NCBI RefSeq assembly: GCF_900066015.1
Contig: NZ_LN890655.1
Coordinates: forward strand, 372,001-436,000
DNA: 64,000 bases
Direction: 5' to 3'
Origin: Candidatus Promineifilum breve
GTDB taxonomy: Bacteria > Chloroflexota > Anaerolineae > Promineifilales > Promineifilaceae
Under the pieces are notes generated by a model. The model was given only the letters and a program-made list of their open reading frames with translations, was not told the DNA's origin and searched no databases. Both the position numbers and the translations under genes were made by a program. Below, piece by piece: positions 38,554 to 48,342 of this stretch; positions within the stretch are counted from its first letter, which is position 1; each line of letters begins with the position of its first letter.

Positions 38554-39588
38554 ATGGACAAGCCAACCCCACCCTCCCGTTCCCGCTCCGCTTTCCTTAT
38601 TCCCGCCCTATTCCTAGGGGTCATCAGTTGGTTGCTCTACCGCAACGGTGAATCCTGGTTGCGCCAGGTATTGCTCTATTTGTCCAATGCCGGCTGGGCC
38701 AGGGAAATGGTCAGCAATTGGTCCATTTCCTGGCGCGTGGCTTCCCGCTTTGTCGCCGGCTCCGATCGCGACGCGGCCATGGCCGTCACCCGCGACATGA
38801 ACGACGCCGGCCTGCTCATCACCCTGGATTTCCTGGGCGAGAGTTGCACCAACGAGGGTGAAGCCTATCAGGCGCGGGCGGAGATTCTGCGGCTGCTGGA
38901 CGACATCGATCAGCGCGGCCTGAACGCCAACGTTTCGGTCAAGCCCTCCCAGTTGGGGCTGAAGATCGATCCCAATCTGGCCTTCGAAAACATCTGCGCC
39001 CTGGTGTCCAAAGCGAGTGAGGTCGGGAACTTCATTCGCATCGACATGGAAGACCATCCCACGACCGACGCCACGCTGGATGTCTATCGCCGTCTGCGTT
39101 ACCAGGAGAATTTGTCCAACGTTGGCGTGGTCATCCAGTCATACCTGTATCGCAGCGAAGCCGACATCGAGCAGCTGATCGAGGACGGCGCGCGGGTTCG
39201 CCTGTGCAAGGGCGCCTATGCCGAGCCGGCCGAGGTGGCCTTCCCCCACAAGCCCGACGTCGATGCCAATTACCTTAATCTGTCACGCCTGCTGCTCAGC
39301 CCGGCCGCCCGCGCCAAGGGGGTCTACCCGGCTTTCGCCACCCACGATCCCAAGATGATCGACGATATCAAGCGCTACATCCAGGTCAATCACATCCCCA
39401 GCGACGCCTTCGAGTTCCAGATGTTATACGGGATTCGCCGTGATTTACAGGAAGAGCTGGTGAAAGAGGGCTATCGTGTGCGGGTTTACGTGCCCTATGG
39501 CACGGCCTGGTATCCCTACTTTGTGCGGCGGCTGGCCGAGCGGCCGGCCAATATGTGGTTCTTTATCAGTAATTTCCTGCGGGCATAG
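38554..39588 (+). CDS. proline dehydrogenase (monofunctional, membrane-associated)
   Basis: 344 aa. A hydrophobic N-terminal segment (residues 14-30, [17 protein letters not shown]) precedes a PutA-type beta/alpha barrel: [64 protein letters not shown] and [20 protein letters not shown]. It oxidises proline to pyrroline-5-carboxylate with FAD. The ATG at 38554 follows a TTG two codons earlier. The P5C dehydrogenase is not adjacent. rfbC starts 10 nt downstream. Confidence 0.93.
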   Translation: MDKPTPPSRSRSAFLIPALFLGVISWLLYRNGESWLRQVLLYLSNAGWAREMVSNWSISWRVASRFVAGSDRDAAMAVTRDMNDAGLLITLDFLGESCTNEGEAYQARAEILRLLDDIDQRGLNANVSVKPSQLGLKIDPNLAFENICALVSKASEVGNFIRIDMEDHPTTDATLDVYRRLRYQENLSNVGVVIQSYLYRSEADIEQLIEDGARVRLCKGAYAEPAEVAFPHKPDVDANYLNLSRLLLSPAARAKGVYPAFATHDPKMIDDIKRYIQVNHIPSDAFEFQMLYGIRRDLQEELVKEGYRVRVYVPYGTAWYPYFVRRLAERPANMWFFISNFLRA

Positions 39589-39598
39589 TTGTATTGTT

Positions 39599-40141
39599 AT
39601 GGCACTTCTAACCGAATCCTTGCAAATCCCCGGCGTGCTGACCGTGGAATTACAGCCGTTTGCCGACACACGCGGCCGATTTATCGAAACGTTTCGCAAG
39701 GAATGGTTTCCGCAGCGCAGTTGGGAAAATATCCAATCCAATCGATCGGAATCGCGCAGCGGGGTCTTGCGCGGACTCCACTACCATTTCAATCAGGTGG
39801 ATTATTGGTACGTGCTCAACGGCTGCATCCGCGCCGGCCTGGTCGATCTGCGCCGCTCTTCGCCCACCTATTGCTGTACCCAGACGATCGATCTCGACGC
39901 GGCCGACAACCGGGGGTTGTTCATCCCCTGTGGCGTAGCCCACGGCTTTCTGGCCCTGACGGACGTGACCCTGGTCTACATCGTCGATAACTATTACGAC
40001 GGCGGCGACGAGCATGGGCTGGCCTGGGATGACCCGGATATCGCCGTGGCCTGGCGCCCGACCGTCCCGCCGCTCATCTCTGAGCGCGACGCGGCCAATC
40101 CGCGATTTCGGTCAATCGCGCCGGAACTGCTGCCGGAATAA
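39599..40141 (+). CDS. rfbC: dTDP-4-dehydrorhamnose 3,5-epimerase-like protein
   Basis: 180-aa cupin. Motifs: FADTRGRFIETFRKEWFP, the substrate/base loop SGVLRGLHYHF and IPCGVAHGFLAL. The first catalytic His (RGLHYH) and the Tyr-region YIVDNYYD are present. It epimerises the keto-sugar in dTDP-rhamnose synthesis; the other rml genes are not nearby, so the exact sugar is open. RfbC usually has about 180-190 residues. Confidence 0.88.
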   Translation: MALLTESLQIPGVLTVELQPFADTRGRFIETFRKEWFPQRSWENIQSNRSESRSGVLRGLHYHFNQVDYWYVLNGCIRAGLVDLRRSSPTYCCTQTIDLDAADNRGLFIPCGVAHGFLALTDVTLVYIVDNYYDGGDEHGLAWDDPDIAVAWRPTVPPLISERDAANPRFRSIAPELLPE

Positions 40142-40146
40142 GGCCG

Positions 40147-40536
40147 CTAGGGGAACAATCGTTGCCAGAGCGGCGGGCCGAGGATGAGCAAGCCGACAAC
40201 GACCGCCCCCAGCGCGCCGACGAGCACGGCCGCGGCGGCCACGTCCTTGGCCGTTTTCGCCAGCGGGTGGTACTCCGGCATCGCCATATCGACGACCGCC
40301 TCCAGCGCCGTGTTGGCAAATTCGGCCATCCACACCAGCATGGTCGTCAACAGTAAGATCGCCCATTCGTGGCGCGACAGGCGCAGCCAGAAAGCCAGCC
40401 CGAAGACGATCACGCTGACGGTGGCGTGAATCCAGGCATTCGGCTGGGTGCGCAACACGTGCCACCACCCCTCCAACGCGTAGCCGAAGCTGTGGAGACG
40501 TTGGCGGAGCGGGCCGGCCGTGGAACCGTTACGCAT
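40147..40536 (-). CDS. dgkA: diacylglycerol/undecaprenol kinase (DagK family)
   Basis: 129 aa with three membrane helices and the DagK motif AEFANTALEAVVDM followed by KDVAAAAVLV. In monoderm-type bacteria such proteins mostly phosphorylate undecaprenol. The ATG at 40536 overlaps the ybeY stop by 8 nt. The order pgpH-ybeY-dgkA is a standard cluster; era is missing. Confidence 0.92.
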   Translation of the reverse strand: MRNGSTAGPLRQRLHSFGYALEGWWHVLRTQPNAWIHATVSVIVFGLAFWLRLSRHEWAILLLTTMLVWMAEFANTALEAVVDMAMPEYHPLAKTAKDVAAAAVLVGALGAVVVGLLILGPPLWQRLFP

Positions 40537-41011
40537 CGTGCTCGCTCTCGGTCGGCCGGATCGCCGCCAGCCCCAGCAGTTGCAGCACCTCGGCCTGGGC
40601 CTGCCACATGGCAGTCTTCTCCGCCGGGTCGAGGTGATCGTGCCCCAACAGGTGCAGCACCCCGTGGACGGCCAGCAGTTGCACCTCGGCCTCCAGACTA
40701 TGCCCGGCCGCCTCGGCCTGCCGCTGGGCAAAGGGCACGGCGATGGCGATGTCGCCCAGATAATCGAGCAACTCCTCGCTGCCGGGCAGCGGGTCGCCGG
40801 CCGGGAAACTGAGCACGTCGGTGGGCTGATCTTCGCCGCGATAATGGCGATTCAGTTCCTGGACGTATTCGTCATCGGTCAGCAGCAGTGTGACGGCCGC
40901 GCCGTCGGCCACCGCGAGATGGGTCATGGTCTGGTTGGCGGCGGCGGCGGCGGCGCGCGCCAGGGCCGCCGGATAGCGGCTGGTACTCTGCACATCGACA
41001 GTGTAGGTCAT
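40529..41011 (-). CDS. ybeY: endoribonuclease YbeY
   Basis: 160 aa with the zinc motif VHGVLHLLGHDH (H3 triad) and DVLSFP. It matures the 16S rRNA 3' end and takes part in ribosome quality control. It lies between pgpH and dgkA in the usual order. Confidence 0.95.
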   Translation of the reverse strand: MTYTVDVQSTSRYPAALARAAAAAANQTMTHLAVADGAAVTLLLTDDEYVQELNRHYRGEDQPTDVLSFPAGDPLPGSEELLDYLGDIAIAVPFAQRQAEAAGHSLEAEVQLLAVHGVLHLLGHDHLDPAEKTAMWQAQAEVLQLLGLAAIRPTESEHDA

Positions 41012-41033
41012 CGGGGGAATCCTGGAATTGGTG

Positions 41034-43208
41034 TTAGGATGAACTGACGGTTTGGGGAGCGCGGGTCAGCGGCTCGGGCAGTGACGCCGCCGGCGCGGGC
41101 AGAGCGAACTCCGGCATGTTTTCCACCAGCAATAACTCATTGCCGGGGTATTGAACACGCACGTGGAAGCGCCCCTTGAGGGTCTCAATGAACGAAGCCC
41201 GCAATTGCTCGATGTCGCCCAGGCTCAAGCCGGAGTGATTGAGCTGGCCCTCGAGGATGTCGTCCTCGACGATGGTGCTGACCAGTTTCTCAATGGCCTT
41301 CTCGGTGTTGGGTCGCACGGCGGTCGAGGTGGCATCGATGGCGTCGGCCAACATGACGATGGCCGATTCCCGCGAGCCGGGCCGCGGGCCGGGATAGCGG
41401 AAGAGGGCCACGTCGGTCAGGCCCTGCCCGCCGGCGGCCTCTTCAGCCTTGCGGTAGAAGCTGCGCACGACGCGCGTGCCGTGGTGCTCGGCGATGATGG
41501 CCTGCACGCGGAACGGCAAATGGAACTGCCGCGCCAGGGTCATTCCGTCGGCCACGTGGCTGATGACGATGCGAGCGCTGGTGTAAGGATCCAGCGTGGC
41601 ATGGGGATCGATCCCTTCCTGATTCTCAACGAAAAAGGGCGGCCGGACCATCTTGCCCACGTCATGGTAGAAGGCGCTCACCCGCACCAACGTGCTGTTG
41701 GCCCCGATGCGCTCGGCGGCTTGCTCGGCCAGATTGGCGACCATGATGCTGTGGTGATACGTGCCCGGCGCCCGGCGCAACAACTCGCGCAAGAGCGGAT
41801 GATCCAGGCGGGAGAGGTCCTGCAATTGGAGAATGGTCACAATGCCGAACAGGCTACCGAGGATGTAGAAGCCGACCAGCGTCAGGGCCGATGAAATCAT
41901 GCCATTGCCGACCGCATAAAGGGCGGGCAGCGCGATGTCGAGCGGATCGGGATCCACCGTGGACAGTAACCAGAAGGCAACGATGGCCGCGATGTAGCCG
42001 ATGGCCGCCCAGATGCCGGCGCGGAAAAAGGCGGTCATACGCTGGCTATCCTTGAGGGTCAGGATGCTGAGGATACCGCCCGCCGCCAGAAAAACGGCCA
42101 CTTCCAGCGAATTGGGCCGGATGAAGCCGATCAGGGCGGCCATGAGAACCGTCACCAGGATGGCGAACCGCATGTCATAGACCACCGCCAGCACGAGCGA
42201 CAGTGCGGCAATGGGAAACCAATAGACCAGCATGTCGTCGGCGGCCAATATTTTGCCGGCCAACACGAATAGGAGAATCAACCCGCCCAGTACGCCCAGA
42301 TAGCGCCCGTTGGGGAATTGGGCGCGCTGGAACCGCACCCAATAGATGGCAATGAGGCCGACGAAAAACGTGGAGGCCAGGGCCATGCTGAGCGCGTGCC
42401 ACCAATTCGTGCGGCGCTGCAACAGGCCCAACTCGCCCAGCAGTTCGTTGTCGATCTCGGTGACGATCTCCCCGGCGCGGATGATGCGTTGATCGCGGGC
42501 GACGGTGCGGGGCACGGGCTGAATGGCCACCGCCGCCGCATTGCGGGCCGCGGCCGTCGCTTCCTCATCGGGGAAAATGTTGGACACGATGAATTGATAG
42601 GCCAACTCGGTGACGACGGCCGTCTGCGCCGCCGTCAGGTCCAGCCCGGCCAGACGGCGGGCGGTGCGCTGGAAATCATTTAGTTGCGCCGGCCTGATCT
42701 CCTGCCGCATCAGTTCTTCGATGATGGAGAAGATATTATCGGCGACCGACTGGAATTCGGCCTGGCCCATCTCCAGGATCGTCCGGCCGACTTCATCGCT
42801 GATGGAAATGCCCTCAATCGCCCTGAGGTATTCCAGCCGGCGTTCGACGGAGGCCGACGAATCGGCGCGGACGGTGTCGATGAAGGCAAATACGTCGCGG
42901 GCCTTGGTCAACTGGCCGCGGCCGAGGCTCAGGTCGAGCGACGAATAGACCTCGGGCACGGCGCGGCTGGCCTGATCGCGGGCTTGTCGGGTGAGCAGAT
43001 CGCTGGAATAGGTGATCGAGCGCGGCGAAAAAATGTCGTTGGGGGCAGGTTGACCGACGGTGAGGTTAATCTGGCTGGAACCCGGCAGGTCGAAAGACAG
43101 GATAGCCGTCATGCCGACCGTCAGCGAGATGACAAAAATCGGCAAGGCGTGACGACGGGCCCACAGGCGCGCCCGCTCGGCCCACCCGTTCAGAAGAATC
43201 CGGTTCAT
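41034..43208 (-). CDS. pgpH: PgpH-like 7TM-HD protein, probable c-di-AMP phosphodiesterase
   Basis: 724 aa. One N-terminal membrane segment, a 7TMR-HDED extracellular domain (about 40-270), seven membrane helices (about 275-475) and a cytoplasmic HD domain with HSIMVANLAEQAAERIG, the metal motif YHDVGKMVRPPFF and HHGTRVVRSFYRKA. Family members hydrolyse c-di-AMP to pApA. The ATG at 43208 is chosen over a GTG at 43217. The cluster position beside ybeY is typical. Confidence 0.93.
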   Translation of the reverse strand: MNRILLNGWAERARLWARRHALPIFVISLTVGMTAILSFDLPGSSQINLTVGQPAPNDIFSPRSITYSSDLLTRQARDQASRAVPEVYSSLDLSLGRGQLTKARDVFAFIDTVRADSSASVERRLEYLRAIEGISISDEVGRTILEMGQAEFQSVADNIFSIIEELMRQEIRPAQLNDFQRTARRLAGLDLTAAQTAVVTELAYQFIVSNIFPDEEATAAARNAAAVAIQPVPRTVARDQRIIRAGEIVTEIDNELLGELGLLQRRTNWWHALSMALASTFFVGLIAIYWVRFQRAQFPNGRYLGVLGGLILLFVLAGKILAADDMLVYWFPIAALSLVLAVVYDMRFAILVTVLMAALIGFIRPNSLEVAVFLAAGGILSILTLKDSQRMTAFFRAGIWAAIGYIAAIVAFWLLSTVDPDPLDIALPALYAVGNGMISSALTLVGFYILGSLFGIVTILQLQDLSRLDHPLLRELLRRAPGTYHHSIMVANLAEQAAERIGANSTLVRVSAFYHDVGKMVRPPFFVENQEGIDPHATLDPYTSARIVISHVADGMTLARQFHLPFRVQAIIAEHHGTRVVRSFYRKAEEAAGGQGLTDVALFRYPGPRPGSRESAIVMLADAIDATSTAVRPNTEKAIEKLVSTIVEDDILEGQLNHSGLSLGDIEQLRASFIETLKGRFHVRVQYPGNELLLVENMPEFALPAPAASLPEPLTRAPQTVSSS

Positions 43209-43239
43209 TCTAAACACGTATCAGGCGCTGCTCGCGTCA

Positions 43240-43683
43240 TCACTGTAAAAGAGAACGAACAACTTCATTCACCAGGCGGCCGTCAGCCCGGCCCTTAACG
43301 TGGGGCATCAGTTTGCTCATCACCTGGCCCATCGCCTTGGCGTCGGTTACGCCCAACTCCTCGACCACACCGCGCGCGATCACTTCGATCTCCGCCCGCG
43401 TCATCATCTGGGGCAGATAGGCTTCGATGATGGCGATCTCGGCCGTCTCGCGCGCCACGTCGGCCAGCCGGCCGGCTTTGGTGAAGTCGGCGATGCTTTC
43501 CTGCCGCTGCTTGATCTGCTTGCGCAACACGTCCTGCACACCGGCATCGTCGAGTGTCTTTTGGCCGTCAACTTCTATTTGCTTGACGGCCGCCAGAACC
43601 ATGCGCAACACGTCACGGCGTTGCGTCTCCCCCCCACGCATCGCCGCGGCCACGTCCGCGCGCATCTGTTCCTTCAAATCCAT
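43240..43683 (-). CDS. yqeY: YqeY/GatB-related protein
   Basis: 147 aa. It has the YqeY pattern LKEQMRADVAAAMRGGETQRRDVLRMVLAAVK, then IIEAYLPQMM and MGQVMSKLMPHVKGRADGRLVNEVV. It is related to the tail of GatB and may bind tRNA; the role is unproven. It precedes pgpH by 31 nt, a common arrangement. Confidence 0.92.
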   Translation of the reverse strand: MDLKEQMRADVAAAMRGGETQRRDVLRMVLAAVKQIEVDGQKTLDDAGVQDVLRKQIKQRQESIADFTKAGRLADVARETAEIAIIEAYLPQMMTRAEIEVIARGVVEELGVTDAKAMGQVMSKLMPHVKGRADGRLVNEVVRSLLQ

Positions 43684-43731
43684 GTGCGTATTACCCCAAT
43701 CGTTTGAATTGTAACATTGCCCTTGGGGGTG

Positions 43732-44433
43732 TCAACCGGCCATGATGGCGTAGAGGTTCAGATCGCCCTCGCGGCCGTCGCTGAGAAAGGTATCGAGAAT
43801 CCTCAGCCCCGCCGCGGCGGCCAGTTCGCCGGTCGCCGACTCGTCCAGGTGGGCCACGTAGCGCCGCCCCGCCCCGCCCCGCTCCCAGGACAGGAGGTAA
43901 TCCCCTGCTTCAACCAGCGCCGGGTCGATATCGACCTCTGACCAGGGGCGAATCTTGCGGCGCTGGCGATCGCTACGCAGGAATTGCCAGTTGGCGCTGA
44001 TGATGCGCCCGCCGCGATCCAGATGCCCGGCCATCTCGCCCAGCAGCCGGGCGCGGTTGGCCCGGCCGGGGATGTGCTGGAGCATGGAGAGGCAGACGAT
44101 CAGATCGAATTGGCCTAAGCCATCCAAAGCCTGCGCTTGGCTTAGATCGCGCGGCAAGAATTGGCCGGACAACTGCCCGGCCAGCTCCAGCAACGGTTGG
44201 GAAAAGTCGACGCCAGTATAGGCGACGGCTACCCCTTGATCGATCAGGAACCGGGCGAAGCGGCCGTTGCCGCAGCCAACGTCGAGCACCCGCAGGGGCG
44301 GCCGCGGCAAATACGGCAACAGCCGCTCATACCCCGGCTGCGGCGCGCGCCGGCTCTCCGCGAACGGCGCGGCCAACTGCTCGTAAAAACGGGCGTTCAA
44401 ATCGACCAGCCGGCGCGCGGTCAATTCATCCAC
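43732..44433 (-). CDS. class I SAM-dependent methyltransferase
   Basis: 233 aa. SAM motif I LRVLDVGCGNGRFARFL, motif II YTGVDFS, motif IV FDLIVCLSMLQHIP and post-motif GGRIISANWQF are present. The start is a GTG at 44433 with GGAG 8 nt upstream. Substrate unknown. It follows the two lipoprotein genes on the same strand by 34 nt. Confidence 0.87.
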   Translation of the reverse strand: MDELTARRLVDLNARFYEQLAAPFAESRRAPQPGYERLLPYLPRPPLRVLDVGCGNGRFARFLIDQGVAVAYTGVDFSQPLLELAGQLSGQFLPRDLSQAQALDGLGQFDLIVCLSMLQHIPGRANRARLLGEMAGHLDRGGRIISANWQFLRSDRQRRKIRPWSEVDIDPALVEAGDYLLSWERGGAGRRYVAHLDESATGELAAAAGLRILDTFLSDGREGDLNLYAIMAG

Positions 44434-44467
44434 ACGACGACTCCAGCCCGAAAATCCACCGCGCTCC

Positions 44468-45169
44468 CTATGGCGTCCCGGGGGTAATGGTCAGGTTATC
44501 GAACGACACCTGAAGATCGCCGCCGCCGAACGTGCCCGCGTCGAGGGCGATGCCGCCAGCGGCGAGTGTGTCATCGACGACCTGGGTCAACAACACGTCG
44601 TTGGCATAGAAGGTCAGCGTCGGCCCAGCGGCGATAATCTTGAGCCGGTTGGCGACGTTTAGCCCTTGATTCAGGGCTGACGTGGGTGTCCAGTCGGGAA
44701 CCAGCCGCGTCCACGTCCCATCGGCATGGCGACGTTCCACCATGAACAGCCCATTGCCGGTAATATCGAAGCGGTAGAACTGCTTATCTTCCTGCACGCG
44801 AAAGAGAACGCCGAAGCTACTCTCCGGCGCGCCGGCCCGCTGCCAGGTCTCCACTTCCAGCACAAAGTCATCGAACGTCCGGTCGCCCAGCGTCGCGTAC
44901 TGGATGGTATTGGGAGAAACCAGCGTCACGACCAGTTGTTCGTTGACGATGGCCGTCGAGCCGTTGCCGTCCTGTTCAAATAACCAGTTGCCCGTTTGGC
45001 CGGGCACGAAGGCATCCGAGTAAGGCTCGCTGCTATCGATGACCTCGCCGGCGGCGGCGGGCGCGTTGTCGCCGGTGGGCAGCAGCGGACGGCCGCCGCA
45101 AGCCACGACCACGAGCAGCAACAGCAACAACAGGGCGATTCCCAGGCTACGGCAACGTGACCTGAACAT
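44468..45169 (-). CDS. lipoprotein with jelly-roll-like domain (paralogue 2)
   Basis: 233 aa. A long poly-Leu signal ends in the lipobox VVACGG, so it is probably lipid-anchored outside the membrane. The rest is beta-rich and resembles a concanavalin-like/DUF1080 fold: FDDFVLEVETWQ, FGVLFRVQEDKQFYRFDI and GDLQVSFDNLTITP. It is clearly related to the upstream lipoprotein, with the same order of strands and the same FDNxxxT ending. The ATG at 45169 lies 23 nt inside the upstream gene, so the two are coupled. Confidence 0.8.
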   Translation of the reverse strand: MFRSRCRSLGIALLLLLLLVVVACGGRPLLPTGDNAPAAAGEVIDSSEPYSDAFVPGQTGNWLFEQDGNGSTAIVNEQLVVTLVSPNTIQYATLGDRTFDDFVLEVETWQRAGAPESSFGVLFRVQEDKQFYRFDITGNGLFMVERRHADGTWTRLVPDWTPTSALNQGLNVANRLKIIAAGPTLTFYANDVLLTQVVDDTLAAGGIALDAGTFGGGDLQVSFDNLTITPGTP

Positions 45170-45830
45170 TATCGAACTCAATGACTCCCGTCTCCGATTG
45201 CAGGGTGCTGGCCGCCAGGCCGATGTCGCCGGTCACGAACGTGGGATCGGTCACGGTGAGCAGCGGCACGCCGTTGACGTCGAGGCTCAACTGATTGCCG
45301 ACGCAGGCCACCCGCAACTCATTCGACGCCACCCCTTGATTGATGGCCTCGGACTGAAGGAACTGGCCGGTCTCGGTCAGATAGACCACATTCTCGTTGC
45401 CGCTCTGATACTTGCCGATGGCATAGTAGCCATCGCCACTGACCAGAAAGACGTAGAAGTTCTCTTCGTTCTGATAGCGGCAAATGAGGCCATAGGCGTT
45501 ATCGTTCGGCCCGGCCACCTGGCGGGCTTCGGCGCGAATGACCACGTCGTCGAAGTCGCGGCCGGGGTTCGTCCACCACAGTTGGCCGCGCTGACTGACG
45601 GTGATGCGCATGGCGGCGTTCTCGATGGTGACATTCTCGCCGCCGCGATTATAAGTAGCCCAGCCGCAATTCTGTTCGCCGTTGAAATCATCGAAAAACA
45701 GGACGTCGGGCAGCGCATCGCAAGCGTCCGGTTCAGTTTGCTCGGCGCTACAACCGGCCAATACGGCGATCAGCGCCGCCAATCCCACAACCCGCCACAC
45801 CTGAAGACGAATAGATTTGCCGATGGTCAT
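45147..45830 (-). CDS. lipoprotein with jelly-roll-like domain (paralogue 1)
   Basis: 227 aa. A signal peptide with lipobox VLAGCS is followed by DVLFFDDFNGEQNCGW, DDVVIRAEARQ, YGLICRYQNEENFYVFLV and a terminal EFDNVQVTLP. This pattern is typical of concanavalin-like glucan-binding folds, but the ligand is unknown. It probably arose by duplication with the next gene. It lies downstream of the B12-uptake operon on the same strand, starting 6 nt after the small membrane protein's stop. Confidence 0.8.
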   Translation of the reverse strand: MTIGKSIRLQVWRVVGLAALIAVLAGCSAEQTEPDACDALPDVLFFDDFNGEQNCGWATYNRGGENVTIENAAMRITVSQRGQLWWTNPGRDFDDVVIRAEARQVAGPNDNAYGLICRYQNEENFYVFLVSGDGYYAIGKYQSGNENVVYLTETGQFLQSEAINQGVASNELRVACVGNQLSLDVNGVPLLTVTDPTFVTGDIGLAASTLQSETGVIEFDNVQVTLP

Positions 45831-45835
45831 AGCGC

Positions 45836-46000
45836 TTACTTTTTAGCGGCTCCGCGTTCGCTTTTAGCCAATTGCTCATCCAGAGCTTCCATTTCCGACC
45901 GAACACCCGGCTGCCGGCGGGAGATGACGAGGAAGATGCCCAGAATAATCAGCCAAAAGACAATGACGATAAGGGCCACAATCATGAGGTTTTCCAGCAT
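45836..46000 (-). CDS. small single-pass membrane protein, 54 aa
   Basis: Residues 5-26 form one hydrophobic helix (NLMIVALIVIVFWLIILGIF), followed by RR and a charged helix (EMEALDEQLAKSERGAAKK). GGAG lies 7 nt before the ATG at 46000. It fits neatly between the adenosyltransferase (94 nt upstream) and the lipoprotein, on the same strand. It looks like a CcmD-type or small accessory protein, but no family is certain. Confidence 0.65.
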   Translation of the reverse strand: MLENLMIVALIVIVFWLIILGIFLVISRRQPGVRSEMEALDEQLAKSERGAAKK

Positions 46001-46094
46001 TTACAAACTCCAACATTCAAAGGATCAAGTGCTGTTCGTTGAGCCAGGGAAACCAGCCCAACGACCGCCTCACATTGTAATCCGAAGGCCCCAA

Positions 46095-46658
46095 TCAAGC
46101 CATACTATCCCAGAGAGGCTCGGCCACGCTGCGGGCATGATTCTCATAACGCGCCATCGTGAACAGCGCATCGGAGAGCCGGTTGAGATATTGCACCACG
46201 TAGGGGCCGACCGCTTCGGCGCGCGTCAGGGCAATCACCTCGCGTTCGGCCCGGCGGCAAATGGTGCGGGCCAAATGGAGATGGGCCGATCCAAGCGAGC
46301 CGCCGGGCAGGATGAAGTTTTGCAGCGGGCCGACGACGGCCGTCATCTCGTCGATCAGCGCCTCCAGCCGGGTCACATGGCGTGTTTCAATCTGGGGGAT
46401 GGGGTATTTGGCCTTGTCTTCTTCCAGAAAACTCAGATCGGAACCGAGGTGGAACAGTTCATTCTGGATGCCGGGCAACACCTCGGCCAGCCGCGGGCAC
46501 AGGCCCGACGCCAGAGCCACCCCCAGCGCCGAATTCAACTCATCCACCGTGCCATAGGCGGCCACGCGCAACGAATCCTTGGGCACGCGCTGGCCGCCCG
46601 ACAGGCCGGTGCGGCCGTCATCACCCTGGCGCGTATAAATTTTGGTCAATCGGGGCAT
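46095..46658 (-). CDS. PduO-type cob(I)alamin adenosyltransferase
   Basis: 187 aa. The ATP-binding N-terminus [18 protein letters not shown] is followed by [23 protein letters not shown] and the helix [14 protein letters not shown], the PduO/MMAB pattern. It converts cob(I)alamin to adenosylcobalamin in the cytoplasm. The start at 46658 lies 38 nt inside the ATPase gene in another frame, so the two are coupled. Last clear gene of the riboswitch-controlled B12 operon. Confidence 0.94.
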   Translation of the reverse strand: MPRLTKIYTRQGDDGRTGLSGGQRVPKDSLRVAAYGTVDELNSALGVALASGLCPRLAEVLPGIQNELFHLGSDLSFLEEDKAKYPIPQIETRHVTRLEALIDEMTAVVGPLQNFILPGGSLGSAHLHLARTICRRAEREVIALTRAEAVGPYVVQYLNRLSDALFTMARYENHARSVAEPLWDSMA

Positions 46659-48342
46659 CGTTATTCTCCATATCATTACCATTGTGACGCGCTTGGCCGC
46701 GCGTCAAAGCGACATTGGCGGCGACATTGGCGGCGACATTGTCGACCACGTCTTCCGGCGTCAGCCAGTCGCGGCCGGGAAAGAGGCGGGCGATCTGCGG
46801 CGCGAAGGGGGACGAACCGCCCAGTACCGCGCTCGTCGCCCCGGTGGCGATCACTTTTCCCTCGCTGAGCACCACGGTGCGCGTGGCGATGGTGGCCGCC
46901 AACTCGACATCGTGGGTCACCAGCAGGATGGCCGCGCCGCCGGCCAACCAGCGCCGCCAGATGGCAACCAGAGCCGCCTTCGTCGCGCCGTCCAGCCCGC
47001 GCGTCGGTTCGTCCAGCAGCAAGAGCCGCGGCCGGGTCACCGTCACCGCGCCCAGGGCCACCCGCTGCCGCTGGCCGACGGACAGGTCGCGGGGATAGAC
47101 GTCGTGGAAGCCATCCAGCCCCAATTCGCGCAGCAGCGCGGCAATCTCGCCAGCCGATTCCGGCAAGCGGTGATTACGCAACGTCGTCCTCAATTCGTCC
47201 GCCACCGTCTCCGCGAACAGCAGGTCGTCGGGATTCTGCGGTAGATAGCCGATGGCACGGCAGAGGTCGGCCACGCTTCGGCCGCGTGTTGAACGCCCGG
47301 CCACACGCACCTCGCCCGCCTGGGCCGCCAGCAGACCGACGATACACTTGAGCAGGGTCGATTTGCCCGCGCCGTTGCGCCCCACGAGGGCCACCGCCTC
47401 GCCCGCGCCGATGGTCAACTCTACTCCGTTCAGCGCCGGGCGGCCATGATAAGCGAAGCGCAGTCCTTCAATCTCCAGCACCGGCACGACGGCCGCGGGT
47501 TGGGGCGATGGCGGCCTGGGCGGCGCGGCGGCAACCTGGGCGGCAAATGCCTGTCCCTCGGTCACGGTCAGGGGCAACGGCTGCCAACCCAGCGCGCGGG
47601 CCACTTTCACCAGCGGTGGGGCCACGTCGATCCCTGCATCATCCAACTGCGCTAAAGCCTGACGCACCGTGCCGTCCACGACGATCTGGCCCGCCTCCAG
47701 ATAGGTCAGGCGATCGGCGTAGCGTAGGACGCGTTCCAGCCGGTGCTCGGCCAGGACGATCGTGAGGCCCAGCTCTTTGTTGAGCCGCACGAGGGCGCGC
47801 AACACGTCGGCCGCCGATTGCGGGTCGAGCTGGCTGGTCGGCTCATCGAGCACCAGGACGCGCGGCCGCAGCGCCAACGCGGCGGCGATGGTCAGCCGCT
47901 GCCGTTCACCGCCGGATAGCGTGGACAGCGCGCGGTCGCGCAATGGCGTCAGTTCGACCAGCGCCAGGGCTTCCTCCACCCGCGCCCGCATATCATCCGG
48001 CGGGATAGCGGCGTTCTCCAGAGCAAAGGCCACTTCGCGCTCTACCTGGTCGAGCACGGCTTGCGCCTCCGGGTCCTGGGCCACAAACCCGACGAGGCGA
48101 CTGAGGCGGCGCGGCCCGGCGGACACCACGTCGATGCCGTCCACGACCACCGTGCCGCCCAACACGCCACCCGTGAAATGGGGCACAAGCCCATTGAGAC
48201 AGCGTAACAGCGTCGATTTGCCCGAACCCGACCGGCCGGCCAGCAGGACGAACTCGCCATCGTTGATGGCCCAATCGACGTGGCGCAGGGCCGGCGATTG
48301 GCCGTGGGGATAGGTGTAGCTGAGGTCGCGGATGGCGATCAT
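46621..48342 (-). CDS. double ATPase of an ECF transporter (EcfA-EcfA' fusion)
   Basis: 573 aa with two ABC domains in tandem. The first has Walker [10 protein letters not shown], signature LSGGERQRL and Walker [12 protein letters not shown]. The second has [18 protein letters not shown] and [11 protein letters not shown]. Two ATPase halves in one chain are typical of cobalt/ECF-type transporters in this group. The C-terminus carries a short NVAA repeat. It overlaps the T-component stop as ATGA (48339-48342). Confidence 0.93.
   Translation of the reverse strand: MIAIRDLSYTYPHGQSPALRHVDWAINDGEFVLLAGRSGSGKSTLLRCLNGLVPHFTGGVLGGTVVVDGIDVVSAGPRRLSRLVGFVAQDPEAQAVLDQVEREVAFALENAAIPPDDMRARVEEALALVELTPLRDRALSTLSGGERQRLTIAAALALRPRVLVLDEPTSQLDPQSAADVLRALVRLNKELGLTIVLAEHRLERVLRYADRLTYLEAGQIVVDGTVRQALAQLDDAGIDVAPPLVKVARALGWQPLPLTVTEGQAFAAQVAAAPPRPPSPQPAAVVPVLEIEGLRFAYHGRPALNGVELTIGAGEAVALVGRNGAGKSTLLKCIVGLLAAQAGEVRVAGRSTRGRSVADLCRAIGYLPQNPDDLLFAETVADELRTTLRNHRLPESAGEIAALLRELGLDGFHDVYPRDLSVGQRQRVALGAVTVTRPRLLLLDEPTRGLDGATKAALVAIWRRWLAGGAAILLVTHDVELAATIATRTVVLSEGKVIATGATSAVLGGSSPFAPQIARLFPGRDWLTPEDVVDNVAANVAANVALTRGQARHNGNDMENNDAPIDQNLYAPG
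46711..46746 (-). repeat. three 12-bp tandem repeats inside the ECF ATPase gene
   Basis: GACATTGGCGGC occurs at 46711-46722 and 46723-46734, with a diverged third copy (GACATTGTCGAC) at 46735-46746. In frame they encode the C-terminal [11 protein letters not shown] of the ATPase. Probably slippage in a non-essential tail. Confidence 0.85.

Noticed and set aside
45039-46868. 609-codon open frame on the plus strand
   Set aside because: It runs antisense across two lipoproteins, the 54-aa gene and the adenosyltransferase, all well supported on the minus strand.
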